Part shown: positions 9,447 through 18,805 of the stretch, in pieces
Layout of the letters: every line of letters starts with the position of its first letter
Position numbering within the stretch: position 1 is the stretch's first letter
From: Neiella marina
Lineage (GTDB): Bacteria; Pseudomonadota; Gammaproteobacteria; Enterobacterales; Neiellaceae
Direction: 5' to 3'
Length of the DNA: 64,000 nt
Assembly (NCBI RefSeq): GCF_002165625.1
Contig: NZ_NGNS01000015.1
Span: forward strand, 39,780 to 103,779
Notes under the pieces: generated by a model
What the model was told of the DNA's origin: nothing
The model's input: the letters and a program-made list of their open reading frames with translations, nothing else
Database searches by the model: none
Position numbers and translations under genes: made by a program

Positions 9447-10256
9447 ATGAACATTCGCAACATTCCTACCTCATTTTTCAGCGCTGCGTGTGGCACCAGC
9501 ACCCTCTTGATTGGCGCCATCGCACTACTTTTTTGCGCCGCAGCAAATGCGACGCCAACGGCGGCAAAGCAGAGTTGTTCAATGAATCAACAACGTTTAA
9601 GTGCCGAATACACCCTGACTCGAAAATGGGATATTCGCAGCGCTCAGACCAAAAACCTGACGCTGTGGCGCAACGTTAGTGCTCATGCCAGCGAAGTCGC
9701 TTTGCAATATCCACAAGAAGCGATCACCGAAGTATGGTCTCGAGGAAACGATGGCCGCAGTCGTCCTGTTCGTTACTTCGATGATTACCAACGGGGCATT
9801 GAATACTTTCCGGACGAAGTGAAAGGCAGCGCCAGCGATCAAGTTTGGCAAAGCAAGTATCAATTGATCGATGATGCATTTCGCAAGCAAATGACATTAG
9901 TCAGTGAGGCTGGCGAAGGTTGCCTGCGCACCGAAACCTACGAACTTAAAAAACAGGGCAAGTTGTATCGTCTGGTATGGCAACCGGCATCACAACTGGT
10001 GGTGCTATATCAGGAAAAGGCCATGAGTCAGTTGTTCACTATTGAACTGCAGCAGACATCCGAAGATAGTGAGCAAATCGACCAATTCTTTGCGTCACGT
10101 CAGGCCTATCAAACCACGGATTATGCTGATGTTGGTGACAATGAAAGCGATCCCTTCTTGTTAAAAATGATGAAGTTGGGCTTTGTCCAGCACGGCTCTT
10201 CCGGCTTTTACAATGCCGATGGTAGCAAGCTTGGTGGCGGTAGCCACATTCATTAG
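9447..10256 (+). CDS. Secreted protein of unknown function
   Basis: A 269-residue protein that I do not recognise. The start is set by GGGAG seven bases before the ATG at 9447; an in-frame TTG at 9435 has no ribosome-binding site. A signal peptide spans about residues 1-32 with cleavage near ANA-TP. The mature part is rich in charged and aromatic residues, with two widely spaced cysteines (SCSMNQ and EGCLRTE) that could form a disulfide. The tail ends in a Gly/His-rich GGGSHIH, which might bind metal. It follows the phosphatase operon behind a terminator, so it probably has its own promoter. It ends 24 nt before a convergent gene. Confidence 0.75.
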   Translation: MNIRNIPTSFFSAACGTSTLLIGAIALLFCAAANATPTAAKQSCSMNQQRLSAEYTLTRKWDIRSAQTKNLTLWRNVSAHASEVALQYPQEAITEVWSRGNDGRSRPVRYFDDYQRGIEYFPDEVKGSASDQVWQSKYQLIDDAFRKQMTLVSEAGEGCLRTETYELKKQGKLYRLVWQPASQLVVLYQEKAMSQLFTIELQQTSEDSEQIDQFFASRQAYQTTDYADVGDNESDPFLLKMMKLGFVQHGSSGFYNADGSKLGGGSHIH

Positions 10257-10279
10257 CAAACCGGTCGAGCGAGCAATGC

Positions 10280-11044
10280 TCAATCTTTAGATTGTAGTTG
10301 TGCGACAAAATCGACCACTTTGCGCACCACCCAATCAGGTTGGTCAAGTGGTAAATCGTGACCAGCCTGAGGGTGGGTGACCTGGCGACAATGCCAAGCT
10401 CGAGCTATGGCCAGCGAACACTGCGGTGAAACCAACTGATCAGCAGCGCCAGACAGGATGACGATGTTGTCACAAGGAGGCCGAACCGGCCCCCGATAAC
10501 TGGCAGCTGCTCGCAACTGGCGCAGGCTATTGAGCAAGGTTGGCTTTGCCGCCGAGGCATAGTTGCTCCAAAGCTGCGCTAACGCCTTGTCCTCGCTGTG
10601 CCTCAAGCTAGTCCAGCGCAACACCCAACGCTCTCGTTGCACTGGCGTTGCGGCAATCGCAACTCGCAGCGCGCTGCAATAAGCAGCGGGCCGCAAACGA
10701 TGATAGAACCCGCTGAATCGACGCAAACTTGAATTCATCATGACAATCCCAGTCACTTCGTCTGGGTAGCTCTGCGCCCATTGGCAAGCGATCATTGCGC
10801 CCATGGATATAGTGACCAACACCAGTTGGTCGCCACATTGTAGCGGACTAATTTGAGACTTTAAGTCATCAACCATTGCTCTCATATTGGTGCCCGAAGC
10901 AGCATTGTTGCGAGCACCATTACCCGCTAGATCTGGGGTTTCAACAACGCTACGGGGGATCGCCTGTTGTAGTTTCTGCGGCCAGTCATTCCAATGTCGA
11001 TGATCGCGCAGAATTCCGCGCAACAATACAATTCGTAACGTCAT
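10280..11044 (-). CDS. Alpha/beta-fold hydrolase
   Basis: A 254-residue alpha/beta-hydrolase. The oxyanion strand begins ILRDHRHWNDW. The nucleophile elbow is TISMGAM, where Ser sits in a variant GxSxG with Thr at the first position. The likely acid is Asp in SGAADQLVSP, and the catalytic His is in QAGHDLPLDQP. There is no signal peptide. Its ATG overlaps the TGA of the upstream M14 peptidase gene (ATGA), so translation is coupled. The substrate is unknown; a carboxylesterase or amidase acting on small molecules fits. It converges on the secreted protein gene with 23 nt between stops. Confidence 0.85.
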   Translation of the reverse strand: MTLRIVLLRGILRDHRHWNDWPQKLQQAIPRSVVETPDLAGNGARNNAASGTNMRAMVDDLKSQISPLQCGDQLVLVTISMGAMIACQWAQSYPDEVTGIVMMNSSLRRFSGFYHRLRPAAYCSALRVAIAATPVQRERWVLRWTSLRHSEDKALAQLWSNYASAAKPTLLNSLRQLRAAASYRGPVRPPCDNIVILSGAADQLVSPQCSLAIARAWHCRQVTHPQAGHDLPLDQPDWVVRKVVDFVAQLQSKD

Positions 11045-12099
11045 GTTCTTGCCTCGCCGTCATACCACAATTTTATTGCCGCTCGGGTGTCTTTATCGAC
11101 CTGTTCGGGTTTGGTTTTCATCCAGTTTCGATGGCTCCTTGTGGCCATCATTAAAAAGTCCAACAGCGGGTAATGACGACGAAGTATTCGCGAGCGGCGG
11201 TGAGGCAACTCTGGGTGGAACAAGCCACGGTAACGCAACAGTTGCCGTGGATTCTTTTTCACCCACAACCAGGATCCCATTTCCAAAGTTAATGGCAAAA
11301 ATGTTGCTTCGGGCTGCTGAATCAAACTGTTGTCGTACAACAAGTCCCAAACGTCACCATGGGTGGTGTAAGAATGGGCCTGAGGCTCAACTTGATACAA
11401 GGTGTGATTGGGAAACGTTTTAACGAATAAGCGATTGATTCGGTACATCACGTTCAAATCGCGGATCGGTTCAAATGCCCCAGCATACGGAAACCAAAGG
11501 CGATCTTTAAAACCGAAGCCACTGTGAACATCAAGGGTCAGATTAAACGGTCGGCCATTGATTTGCTCCTCCATGTAGCCGTGTAAAGCTTGTAGCTCCG
11601 GCTCCATTGGCGCATCTTTGGGCCCTCGATACCAAGGCAACATCCGGCTAATGCGATGCCCCCCGAGCAACATTGGTACTTTGCCCTTGGCTGCAATTGG
11701 CGCATTGCGCATGAGGTCAACACCATTGGGATTGCAACGGCTGTTATGATACATCCCCCCGGGATTTGCAATGGGGACAAATACCAGCTTCAGCCCCGCT
11801 AACTGGCAATCAATGGAATCATCCCAGCGCATCCGTTCAAGCAAACTGTGTAAATATGCAAGCAGCACTTGCGAGCCAATCCGCTCGACCCCATGAACGC
11901 CGCCAATCAAGCCAAGCATTGGCGCACCAGGAGCGTCGGAGCCTAACTCCAAAGCGTGAATAGGTAACTGAGTATCGGCGACGGATACTTGGGTAAGAAC
12001 TTTCGAACGGACTCTAGCCCCAGCTCGAACCAGCAAATGCTCTAATTCAAACAGCTCAGGTAAATGGCGTTTCAGATTAAATAAGCGAGTTGAAGCCAT
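11041..12099 (-). CDS. M14-family zinc carboxypeptidase
   Basis: A 352-residue protein with the M14 metallopeptidase signature. The zinc ligands are the His and Glu in GGVHGVERIG (HxxE), and the third ligand is the His in LDVHSGFG. Substrate-binding residues appear in NPGGMYHNSRCNPNGVDLMRN, and the catalytic Glu is likely in LTLEMGSW. The start is ATG at 12099, where TTGAGGG lies at normal spacing; an upstream in-frame TTG at 12141 lacks a ribosome-binding site. No signal peptide is present, so it is probably cytoplasmic, as in peptidoglycan-peptide or amino-acyl conjugate hydrolases of the MpaA/DUF2817 type. It is coupled to the hydrolase gene. Confidence 0.85.
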   Translation of the reverse strand: MASTRLFNLKRHLPELFELEHLLVRAGARVRSKVLTQVSVADTQLPIHALELGSDAPGAPMLGLIGGVHGVERIGSQVLLAYLHSLLERMRWDDSIDCQLAGLKLVFVPIANPGGMYHNSRCNPNGVDLMRNAPIAAKGKVPMLLGGHRISRMLPWYRGPKDAPMEPELQALHGYMEEQINGRPFNLTLDVHSGFGFKDRLWFPYAGAFEPIRDLNVMYRINRLFVKTFPNHTLYQVEPQAHSYTTHGDVWDLLYDNSLIQQPEATFLPLTLEMGSWLWVKKNPRQLLRYRGLFHPELPHRRSRILRRHYPLLDFLMMATRSHRNWMKTKPEQVDKDTRAAIKLWYDGEART

Positions 12100-12231
12100 G
12101 CGGCCCTCAACAAACCGAGTGATACCAAAAACTATAGCCAAGACAACGGCCTAACAGTGGCTGTCATAAATGTTTAATGAAGCATGCAATACAACTAGCT
12201 GTTCACAAGCTGCTGTCGTTTTGTACAGAAA

Positions 12232-12253
12232 AAAGCCAGCTTGCGCTGGCTTT
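12232..12253 (-). terminator. Intrinsic terminator after the alginate lyase gene
   Basis: A 9-bp perfect stem AAAGCCAGC / GCTGGCTTT with loop TTGC. On the minus strand it is followed by a T-run (GGCTTTTTTC), 39 nt after the lyase stop. Confidence 0.85.
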
Positions 12254-12291
12254 GGAAGTCACTCGTCCATGATGTTACTCAGGCGCATGAA

Positions 12292-14070
12292 CTATGGGTT
12301 ATAGCCGGTGTGGGTGTTATCCAGCGCGTAGAAGGTGGCTTGCACATAATCGTTGCCATCACCAGTATTGTTCTGATTGTACACGCCCGCTTTGAAGTAC
12401 ATGTATTGGCTTGAATCATCATAGCCCGACGCTGACATATCAACCTGTTGCACGACATCCGCCTTGCCATCGCGCATGATGGTCACGGTCAGGGTATTGC
12501 CAACCACTCGGATTGAATAGCTAAACTGCTCATCAAGGGCAATACCGTCAACTGGGTTGCTGGCGCTGCTCGACCTGCTGCCAATCATCTCATAATACTG
12601 CTCGCTGCCAGTGCGTGGCTCGTGGGCAATGTAAATCGAACCCTTGGCGTTGTTCTTCAGTTTGCGATAGTAAATCCGCACTGGCTCATCATCATTAGCA
12701 TGGATCTGGCCGATAATGACCCGCCCCTGCTGACTGCTATCACCCGTGGTAGTGACATGATTGACAGCCAGTGTCGCGGTCAACAAGCCATCAACACCAC
12801 CAGCGGCATTTTGTGCTGATGAAGGCGCACTGCTAAAGACCCAGTTGTTGCCACCGACACCTTTGGTACTGTAGCTGGTGTCGCCACGGCGCAGCATTTC
12901 ACGCAATTCTGAGCGCGTGTAGCTGGTATTGGTTGAGGTCTTCGGGGCATCAACCGGTGCTTTGAACACCATGCCACCATCGCTATCGGTATAGAACCAA
13001 CTGCTGTGCTCATAACCACTGGATAATTCGATTTCCTTGATGGTATCTGATTTGCCATCGCCATCATTATCAACCGGCACGCCGAGGGTCCAATCGAGTA
13101 AGTCGAAATTGCCTGAAGGAGGTAGGTTTGGATCGAGATTGCCAGTAACCGGTGGGTCAACCGGCTCTTCGCCACCGCCTTGTTGCCAGTTACAACCATT
13201 GACTTGCACTTCGGTCAAACTGTTCCAAGTATTGGCCGAGTTGCCATAACCGGTATAACGAACATATCGAGCATTGGTGTCAGCTATAGCAAAGCTTTCC
13301 AGCGCCAACGAACTACCACCAGAATTGGCACTAGTCAGCAACGGCGTCCAGTTGCTGGCATCGCTCGATATTTCGAGGTCGAATGAAGCGCTGCGTTGAT
13401 CGCCTTTGTAAAACGCCAATGACATTGCCGAGATATCGGCTGTACCGCCCAGATCCCAAACGATTTGCTTACCAACACCATTGTATGACCAGCGCGTGTT
13501 GAGATTATTATCGATAGTATTGGCAGGACCATTGCCATCATTACCGCCATCATCCGATGCGTTGGCAATACTTAGCACATCATTACATTTGCCTGCAGGC
13601 GGCTCGGTCGGGGTGCCTCCTTGGTCGATTAAAGCAAAGCTATCAAAGCGACCTTCTGCGCCATCATATTCGCCGTAAACCACGACCGATGAAGCGCTGC
13701 CAGATTGAAAATCGACGGTTACCAACTCAAAGTCAGAACCACCGCCTGTTGCCGAGTAATTGCTACCATCGACGATCACACCGATACGGCCAAAGCCTTT
13801 GATATAGGCTTGCAGCTGATAGCTAGTGCTGTCATTCACCGCTACGACTTGCTCAACGCTGCCGCCACTGCCGCTGATCTTGGCGGATTTCGAGCCGCTA
13901 TGGGCAACACTCGACAGCGACGAAGGGTCGGAATCCACCCAACCGTCCCAACTGCTCTCAAATCCCGGATTAGTAATCGTTGCTGCCATCGCTTGTTGGG
14001 CAGCAAAGGCAAGCGCGAAGCTCGCAGCAATGGTAAGTTTTTTTGGAGCTGCTTGAATTCGTTGTTTCAT
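12292..14070 (-). CDS. Alginate lyase, PL7 family, with two carbohydrate-binding modules
   Basis: A 592-residue secreted enzyme. The signal peptide covers residues 1-29 (AMA-AT). Residues about 30-150 form a jelly-roll carbohydrate-binding module (NPGFESSWDGW ... FDSFALID). Residues about 162-293 form an F5/8 type C (CBM32-like) module with NTRWSYNG and YVRYTGYG. A Pro/Glu-rich linker follows, then a PL7 catalytic domain (about 320-592). The three PL7 hallmarks are present: RSELRE (386-391), QIH (455-457) and YFKAGVYNQ (558-566). It cleaves alginate by beta-elimination. The gene is monocistronic with a terminator. Its upstream region shares the 12-mer CAAGCGCTATCT with the second TonB receptor promoter, suggesting common control. 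Confidence 0.93.
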   Translation of the reverse strand: MKQRIQAAPKKLTIAASFALAFAAQQAMAATITNPGFESSWDGWVDSDPSSLSSVAHSGSKSAKISGSGGSVEQVVAVNDSTSYQLQAYIKGFGRIGVIVDGSNYSATGGGSDFELVTVDFQSGSASSVVVYGEYDGAEGRFDSFALIDQGGTPTEPPAGKCNDVLSIANASDDGGNDGNGPANTIDNNLNTRWSYNGVGKQIVWDLGGTADISAMSLAFYKGDQRSASFDLEISSDASNWTPLLTSANSGGSSLALESFAIADTNARYVRYTGYGNSANTWNSLTEVQVNGCNWQQGGGEEPVDPPVTGNLDPNLPPSGNFDLLDWTLGVPVDNDGDGKSDTIKEIELSSGYEHSSWFYTDSDGGMVFKAPVDAPKTSTNTSYTRSELREMLRRGDTSYSTKGVGGNNWVFSSAPSSAQNAAGGVDGLLTATLAVNHVTTTGDSSQQGRVIIGQIHANDDEPVRIYYRKLKNNAKGSIYIAHEPRTGSEQYYEMIGSRSSSASNPVDGIALDEQFSYSIRVVGNTLTVTIMRDGKADVVQQVDMSASGYDDSSQYMYFKAGVYNQNNTGDGNDYVQATFYALDNTHTGYNP

Positions 14071-14589
14071 TTAAGGGCCTTTTCAAACGGATTGTCGAAT
14101 ACGGTTTCCGCTGAGGGCTAAACATCCAAGTAAAAGCGCCCCACTGCTGTTGCGACCAACTGTCGCATTAACGCTTCACAACAAGCGCTATCTAAACCGT
14201 GCAGGCTATAAAAACACAGTAAAATCAAGCGTCAACCAAGCAACCTGTCTGACCAAAAAAGACTTATATTAATAATCTTATCAAATTAAATAGTGCGCTA
14301 AATTGCCTGACTAGGCTCTGGCACCAGCTGTTCCAGTTATGACCAATAACTAAAAATCGTAAACAGGGGTGATCTCTCCGAAGACGAAAAAAATTTGTTA
14401 TGACCAAACAAATTTACCACCATCACAGAATCGCCAGACCAATCAATACCAATATCAAGCAATTGACTCAGTGGCGGTGTTTTTAATGATGTCATGCATC
14501 CAAGGTGGAGAATTTAGCGCGCGTCATCTAGTATCGAGTCGGCTGTATTGCCTCTTCGTTATTTGCCTCTTACTGACAAGGAAGAATTC
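14071..14589. other. Intergenic region upstream of alginate lyase and a small secreted protein
   Basis: A 519-base AT-rich gap between divergently oriented genes. It must hold both promoters. I see one operator-like word (14182-14193) on the lyase side and no RNA gene or credible coding sequence. Confidence 0.6.
14182..14193. promoter_or_regulatory. Candidate LacI-type operator upstream of alginate lyase
   Basis: CAAGCGCTATCT contains the palindromic core AGCGCT. The identical 12-mer occurs at 28755-28766 upstream of the second TonB receptor. It lies 112 nt before the lyase start codon. This is inferred from repetition, not from a known site. Confidence 0.4.
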
Positions 14590-15165
14590 GTGAAAACAAA
14601 GTTCGTTGCCATCATTATGGCGCTAATCATCATGCCATCCGCTTGGGCCATGCCGACACTTGACCAGCCGACATTGCAAGCTGTCCTCAATTTGATGGTC
14701 GATATGAATAAACTTTCCGAGCAGCACCCGGAGTGGGAAAGTGAAGAAAGCGAAGCCGACTTCTTTGCCGATGACGGCTCTGGCTTTATGACTCACCTGA
14801 AAAAAGTGGGTGCCTATGACACCGTCAACAAAGTCGCCATCAAGCACGGTTTTGACAATATTGAACAGGGGTTTGATACATTCCGGCGTGCAGCATTAGC
14901 CGGAATGAGCCTGCAATTCGAGGCCGTCGGGATGGACTTTGCTGAATTCCAGCAGTCGATCAAGCAACGGATCGAAATGATGCGACAAAATGGTGCTAGC
15001 GAAGATATGTTGGCAGAACAAGAGGCTCAGTTGGCCGAGTTTGGTTCCATTGCCAAAGCTCTCGAACAAGTGTCAGAAGCCGACCGAGCGGCAATGCTCA
15101 AACAGGCACAATGGTTTTTTAGTGAACTCGAACGAGCCGGTTTAGACGGTGGTATGAGCCAATAA
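14590..15165 (+). CDS. Small secreted protein of unknown function
   Basis: A 191-residue protein without a recognised family. The start is GTG at 14590, seven bases after AAGGAAG; the protein then begins with a clean signal peptide (KTKFVAIIMALIIMPSAWA). The mature part is acidic and predicted almost wholly helical, with heptad-like stretches such as FGSIAKALEQVSEADRAAMLKQ, and has no cysteine. The pattern of repeated helices with conserved F/L positions resembles other small periplasmic helical proteins. Neighbours (alginate lyase, chemoreceptor) give no functional link. It converges with the chemoreceptor gene. Confidence 0.7.
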   Translation: MKTKFVAIIMALIIMPSAWAMPTLDQPTLQAVLNLMVDMNKLSEQHPEWESEESEADFFADDGSGFMTHLKKVGAYDTVNKVAIKHGFDNIEQGFDTFRRAALAGMSLQFEAVGMDFAEFQQSIKQRIEMMRQNGASEDMLAEQEAQLAEFGSIAKALEQVSEADRAAMLKQAQWFFSELERAGLDGGMSQ

Positions 15166-15216
15166 ATCTTTCTAACCATGGTCCGGGGGATCGCCATCCA
15201 GGCCATGGTTGTATCG

Positions 15217-17334
15217 CTATTTAGCTTTAAATTTAGCCAGCTGCGCATCCAACTCAACCACCACATCGTGCATCAAATGGCTAATATCCTCTACTTTACC
15301 TGCCATTGAGGCGATTTCCCTGCCGGAGTCGCCAATAGCCGAGACGTTGCGATTAATATCTTCGGTGACATGACTTTGCTGTTCGGCCGCGGTAGCAACT
15401 TGCGCGGCATTGTCATTGATGCCGGTGATCATACCGGTCATTTGCTCCATCCCCTGATAACTGCGTTCTGTCTCTTCCACAGTGACGATGACTCGCTCCT
15501 TACCCCGATTTATTTGCTCTACGGTTTTGGTGACTTCCTGCTGTAATCCTTGAATCAGGTTGTTGATCTCTTCGGTTGAATCTTGAGTTCGACCGGCTAG
15601 ATTCCTCACTTCGTCGGCAACCACAGCAAAACCGCGTCCCTGCTCGCCCGCCCTCGCCGCCTCAATTGCAGCATTGAGAGCCAGTAAGTTGGTCTGCTCG
15701 GCAATGCCTCTAATCGTATCGAGAATGCCGGAAATCTCGTTGCTTCGTTCAGCGACTTGTGAAATGCGCACACCCGCTTCATCCATGTCGTCTGACACTG
15801 CCTTAATTTCACTGACCGTTTGGCCAAATGATGAATGGGTTTGCTCAAGTACCGCGCCGGCACTATTCGATTCGTCCGATGTACTTTGAGCTAAAGCAGA
15901 GACCTCCTGCGCAGTAGTGGACATCTCATGAACTGCCGCAGCAACCGTTTCGGTATCGGAAAACTGCTGCTGCGCTGCGGTACTTGACGATTTTGCTGAG
16001 CTGGCAAGTTCCGCTGATTGCTGGCGCAGATTTTCTGCATGGCTTTGCATCGCGACGATCATATCGCGCAGCTTGCCAGTAAACGCATTGAATCCCGCAG
16101 CCATATCAATCAGTTCTTTGTGCTGTTCAATTTCCAGCGTTAATGTCAGATCGCCTTCGGCACCAGACAAATAGCTAAAGCGACGGCTCATTGCCGATAG
16201 CGGACGAATAAAGCTGTTGATTATGAATGCCACTAAAGCCACCGCTAACACAGTGCTGATTACGGTAAAAATCACCATCTTCCACATAGTGTTATTAAAC
16301 GCATCAGTGAGATCTTGCTGAAATACCAATGACTCTTGCAGGGCAATATCTTTTGCTAGTCTGAACACCAGTAACCATTGTGAATTGACACTATCCACTT
16401 GGATCGGCGCGGTCGTAATGTAGAACTCGTCGGTTTCGATCAGGCCAATGCCGCCGGAGTTGAGAGCCTCTGCAAGCCCAGCATCGGTAGCTGCCAATGG
16501 TTTGCCGAGCGCTTCTGGGTAGCGACTAGAAGCAGCGATCAACTTGAGACCGCTCACCAACATCATGTCGCCTTTGCCGTTCATCAACTCACTCGCAACT
16601 TGAGAAATTTGCTGTTGTATCACCGGCAGGTTAATGTCAACGCCAACGAGGCCACGAAAACTACCACCAGCATTGACCGGCCATGACAACGACGTCATCA
16701 GCTCTTCCAAACCCGGCGATATTTCGTATAGGTAAGGCTCAAGTAAGCAGGGTTTAAGCGAATCTCGGCTACATAAATACCATTCTGATTCTCGTATACC
16801 GAACTCATCTCGCTCCGACAGGTACTTTTCATCGGGATCATCAACCGCTTCATAAACAAGCTGAGTACCATCCCGATACCAGTACACTTCCAACGCACCA
16901 TCACGGCTGCTGTGGCTCGGTTGATTGACGTTGGCAAAATCTCGATTGTCGTAGCCATTGGGCTCGAATTGAGCATAGATTGAACTGACCTCTGGATGGG
17001 CGGATAACACATGCTCAGCCAATGATTTAACTTGTTGTCTTGCGAGCGGATCACCACCAGCATGACTCGATGTATTGCTCAGCACGGTGGCAACGGTTTT
17101 GGGGATATCAAAGGAGCGATTGATGTAGCCGGCCACCTCTTCTGCAGCCCCCTGCGTTGCGAACCGCATTGTGCTAACGACTTGTCTCTCCATGGTTTCA
17201 GCGGCAGCAGCACTGGAAGCCTCACCGGTCGCCTGCAGTGACTGATTGACCATTAACCCCAAGATACCTTGGGTCACCAGAAGAATCAGCGAAATCATTA
17301 ACAATAATTTGCGACGTAACGACCAAGCAGCCAT
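15217..17334 (-). CDS. Methyl-accepting chemotaxis protein with Cache sensor
   Basis: A 705-residue chemoreceptor. The start is ATG at 17334 with TTGGAGAG upstream; an in-frame TTG 27 bases earlier lacks a ribosome-binding site. A membrane segment (about residues 9-29) is followed by a roughly 300-residue periplasmic dCache-like ligand-binding region, a second membrane segment (about 345-367), HAMP, and the signalling domain with its hairpin tip [19 protein letters not shown]. The double-Cache region often binds amino acids or organic acids; the ligand cannot be read here. No C-terminal CheR-binding pentapeptide (NWETF type) is present. Che proteins are not in the window. Confidence 0.92.
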   Translation of the reverse strand: MAAWSLRRKLLLMISLILLVTQGILGLMVNQSLQATGEASSAAAAETMERQVVSTMRFATQGAAEEVAGYINRSFDIPKTVATVLSNTSSHAGGDPLARQQVKSLAEHVLSAHPEVSSIYAQFEPNGYDNRDFANVNQPSHSSRDGALEVYWYRDGTQLVYEAVDDPDEKYLSERDEFGIRESEWYLCSRDSLKPCLLEPYLYEISPGLEELMTSLSWPVNAGGSFRGLVGVDINLPVIQQQISQVASELMNGKGDMMLVSGLKLIAASSRYPEALGKPLAATDAGLAEALNSGGIGLIETDEFYITTAPIQVDSVNSQWLLVFRLAKDIALQESLVFQQDLTDAFNNTMWKMVIFTVISTVLAVALVAFIINSFIRPLSAMSRRFSYLSGAEGDLTLTLEIEQHKELIDMAAGFNAFTGKLRDMIVAMQSHAENLRQQSAELASSAKSSSTAAQQQFSDTETVAAAVHEMSTTAQEVSALAQSTSDESNSAGAVLEQTHSSFGQTVSEIKAVSDDMDEAGVRISQVAERSNEISGILDTIRGIAEQTNLLALNAAIEAARAGEQGRGFAVVADEVRNLAGRTQDSTEEINNLIQGLQQEVTKTVEQINRGKERVIVTVEETERSYQGMEQMTGMITGINDNAAQVATAAEQQSHVTEDINRNVSAIGDSGREIASMAGKVEDISHLMHDVVVELDAQLAKFKAK

Positions 17335-17660
17335 AGCGCTCTCCAAGCTAATATCAGGCAAACGTTGAAGTCCGACATTGCTCTCGCCCGCTAGCGCTCA
17401 CTCGAGTTTCAATCGGCATCAATCATTGAGCTTAGTCAGAAGCACAAAGTGACGCTTAGTTTTGTTAGAAATTAAGCGTTAGTGTGGTGGTTGTCACAGC
17501 ATTCTGAGCCACCAAATAGCCAAATTAAATCCATCGCCATTTCAACAAGATGGTGAGAGTGTTGAAATTTTGTGCAATAAATTCGCTGCTTTGCGGCTCT
17601 TTATTGGTAGCAGGTCCGTGCATCACTGCCATTGTCTTTGTCACCCAATCGGAGAAAGAA
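17335..17660. other. Intergenic region upstream of the bufferin operon
   Basis: About 326 bases between the divergent chemoreceptor and bufA genes. An in-frame upstream extension of bufA to 17550 lacks a ribosome-binding site. No clear promoter or operator could be assigned. Confidence 0.5.
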
Positions 17661-17951
17661 ATGAAAACCAATGAATTGATTCAAGCGGGCCTTGTCAGCC
17701 TTAGTACACTTGCCTTGTGTTCTGTCAGTCTCAGCGCCAATGCGGTGCCCGACCAGCCCAAACAATGGGAGAAATGTGCCGGTATCGCCAAAGCTGGTAT
17801 GAACGACTGTGGCGCCTTAGACGGCTCCCACAAATGTGCAGGCCAAGCCAAAACCGACAACATGGATACCGAGTGGGTCTATGTCCCTCTTGGTACTTGT
17901 GAAAAAATTACCGGCGGCGTAGTCGCTAAGGTCAAACCGGCGAAGAGTTAA
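17661..17951 (+). CDS. bufA: Bufferin precursor (DUF2282 family, BufA1-like)
   Basis: A 96-residue exported peptide of the DUF2282 family. GGAG lies six bases before the ATG. A signal peptide (about residues 1-28, cut near ANA-VP) leads into the conserved core EKCAGIAKAGMNDC, then HKCAGQAKTDNMDTEWVYVP and GTCEKITGG, which gives four cysteines in the mature part. Family members are the precursors of bufferins: the DUF692 enzyme encoded next door is reported to convert cysteines into thiooxazole groups, and the product binds copper. The gene is followed at once by bufB and bufC. It is longer than classical RiPP precursors, as usual for this family. Confidence 0.88.
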   Translation: MKTNELIQAGLVSLSTLALCSVSLSANAVPDQPKQWEKCAGIAKAGMNDCGALDGSHKCAGQAKTDNMDTEWVYVPLGTCEKITGGVVAKVKPAKS

Positions 17952-17968
17952 ACCAACAGCAACTAGCC

Positions 17969-18805
17969 ATGACGCTAAATCGCATTAATGGTGTGGGGCT
18001 CGGTTTGCGAGCGCCACACCTGCACCAAGTGTTACGTCAACGACCAAAGGTCGATTGGTTTGAAGCTCATTCGTGCAATTATTTGGGATTTGGCCCGGCG
18101 CGAAACTTGCTGCTCGCCATTGCCGAACACTATCCCATCAGTCTTCACGGCGTTAGCCTCAACCTCGGCAGTACCGATCCGCTCGATAATCAGTACATCC
18201 GCACGTTGAAGATGCTGGCCGATGATAGCCAAGCACTAATGGTGTCCGATCACATTTGTTTCACCGCACTCGATGGCCACCACTTTCACGACCTGTTGCC
18301 GATACCATTTCACCCACAATCGTTGAATCATTTGGTCAGTCGAGTCCAACATACTCAAGATATCTTGCAGCGACCATTGCTGTTGGAAAATGCCACCCGC
18401 TACTTTCAACACCCGCAACAGACCATGTCCGGAGGCGAATTTCTAACGCAGCTATGCCAACGCAGCGGCTGTCAATTACTGTTTGATATCAGCAATGCAT
18501 TCATCAATGATCACAACGGTATGACCCTCCTGAGTGAACTATTAGATGAGCTGCCGTTAGAGCACATTACCGAGCTGCATCTGGGTGGCTACCGTCAAGG
18601 CCCGTGGGGATTGGTGGATACGCATGATACCCAAGTATCGGATTCAGTGTGGCAACTTTACCAGCAACAGTTCCGGTTTGCCGGTATCCCGCTGTTAATC
18701 GAGTGGGATAGCGAACTGCCTGAGCTAGATGAGTTGCTTTTGCAGTACCATCGGGCACAGCGCCAATTCCAGCAATTGTGTTTAGCTCCGACAGGGTTGG
18801 TCTGA
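17969..18805 (+). CDS. bufB: DUF692 multinuclear non-haem iron oxidase (BufB)
   Basis: A 278-residue TIM-barrel MNIO enzyme (DUF692). Visible metal-ligand candidates follow the family order: EAHSCNYLG, SLHGVSLNLG, SDHICFTAL with HFHDLLPIPF, LLENATRYF, LFDISNAFIN, ELHLGGY, VDTHDTQV and LIEWDSELPEL. MNIO enzymes use two or three iron ions and oxygen to modify cysteine in partner peptides. The gene starts 17 nt after bufA; the stop TGA overlaps the bufC ATG by one base. Length and motif set match full-length members. Confidence 0.92.
   Translation: MTLNRINGVGLGLRAPHLHQVLRQRPKVDWFEAHSCNYLGFGPARNLLLAIAEHYPISLHGVSLNLGSTDPLDNQYIRTLKMLADDSQALMVSDHICFTALDGHHFHDLLPIPFHPQSLNHLVSRVQHTQDILQRPLLLENATRYFQHPQQTMSGGEFLTQLCQRSGCQLLFDISNAFINDHNGMTLLSELLDELPLEHITELHLGGYRQGPWGLVDTHDTQVSDSVWQLYQQQFRFAGIPLLIEWDSELPELDELLLQYHRAQRQFQQLCLAPTGLV

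Noticed and set aside
10039..10347. Minus-strand open frame overlapping the secreted protein gene and the hydrolase end
   Set aside because: It is antisense to a gene with a signal peptide and good start; no ribosome-binding site or family resemblance.
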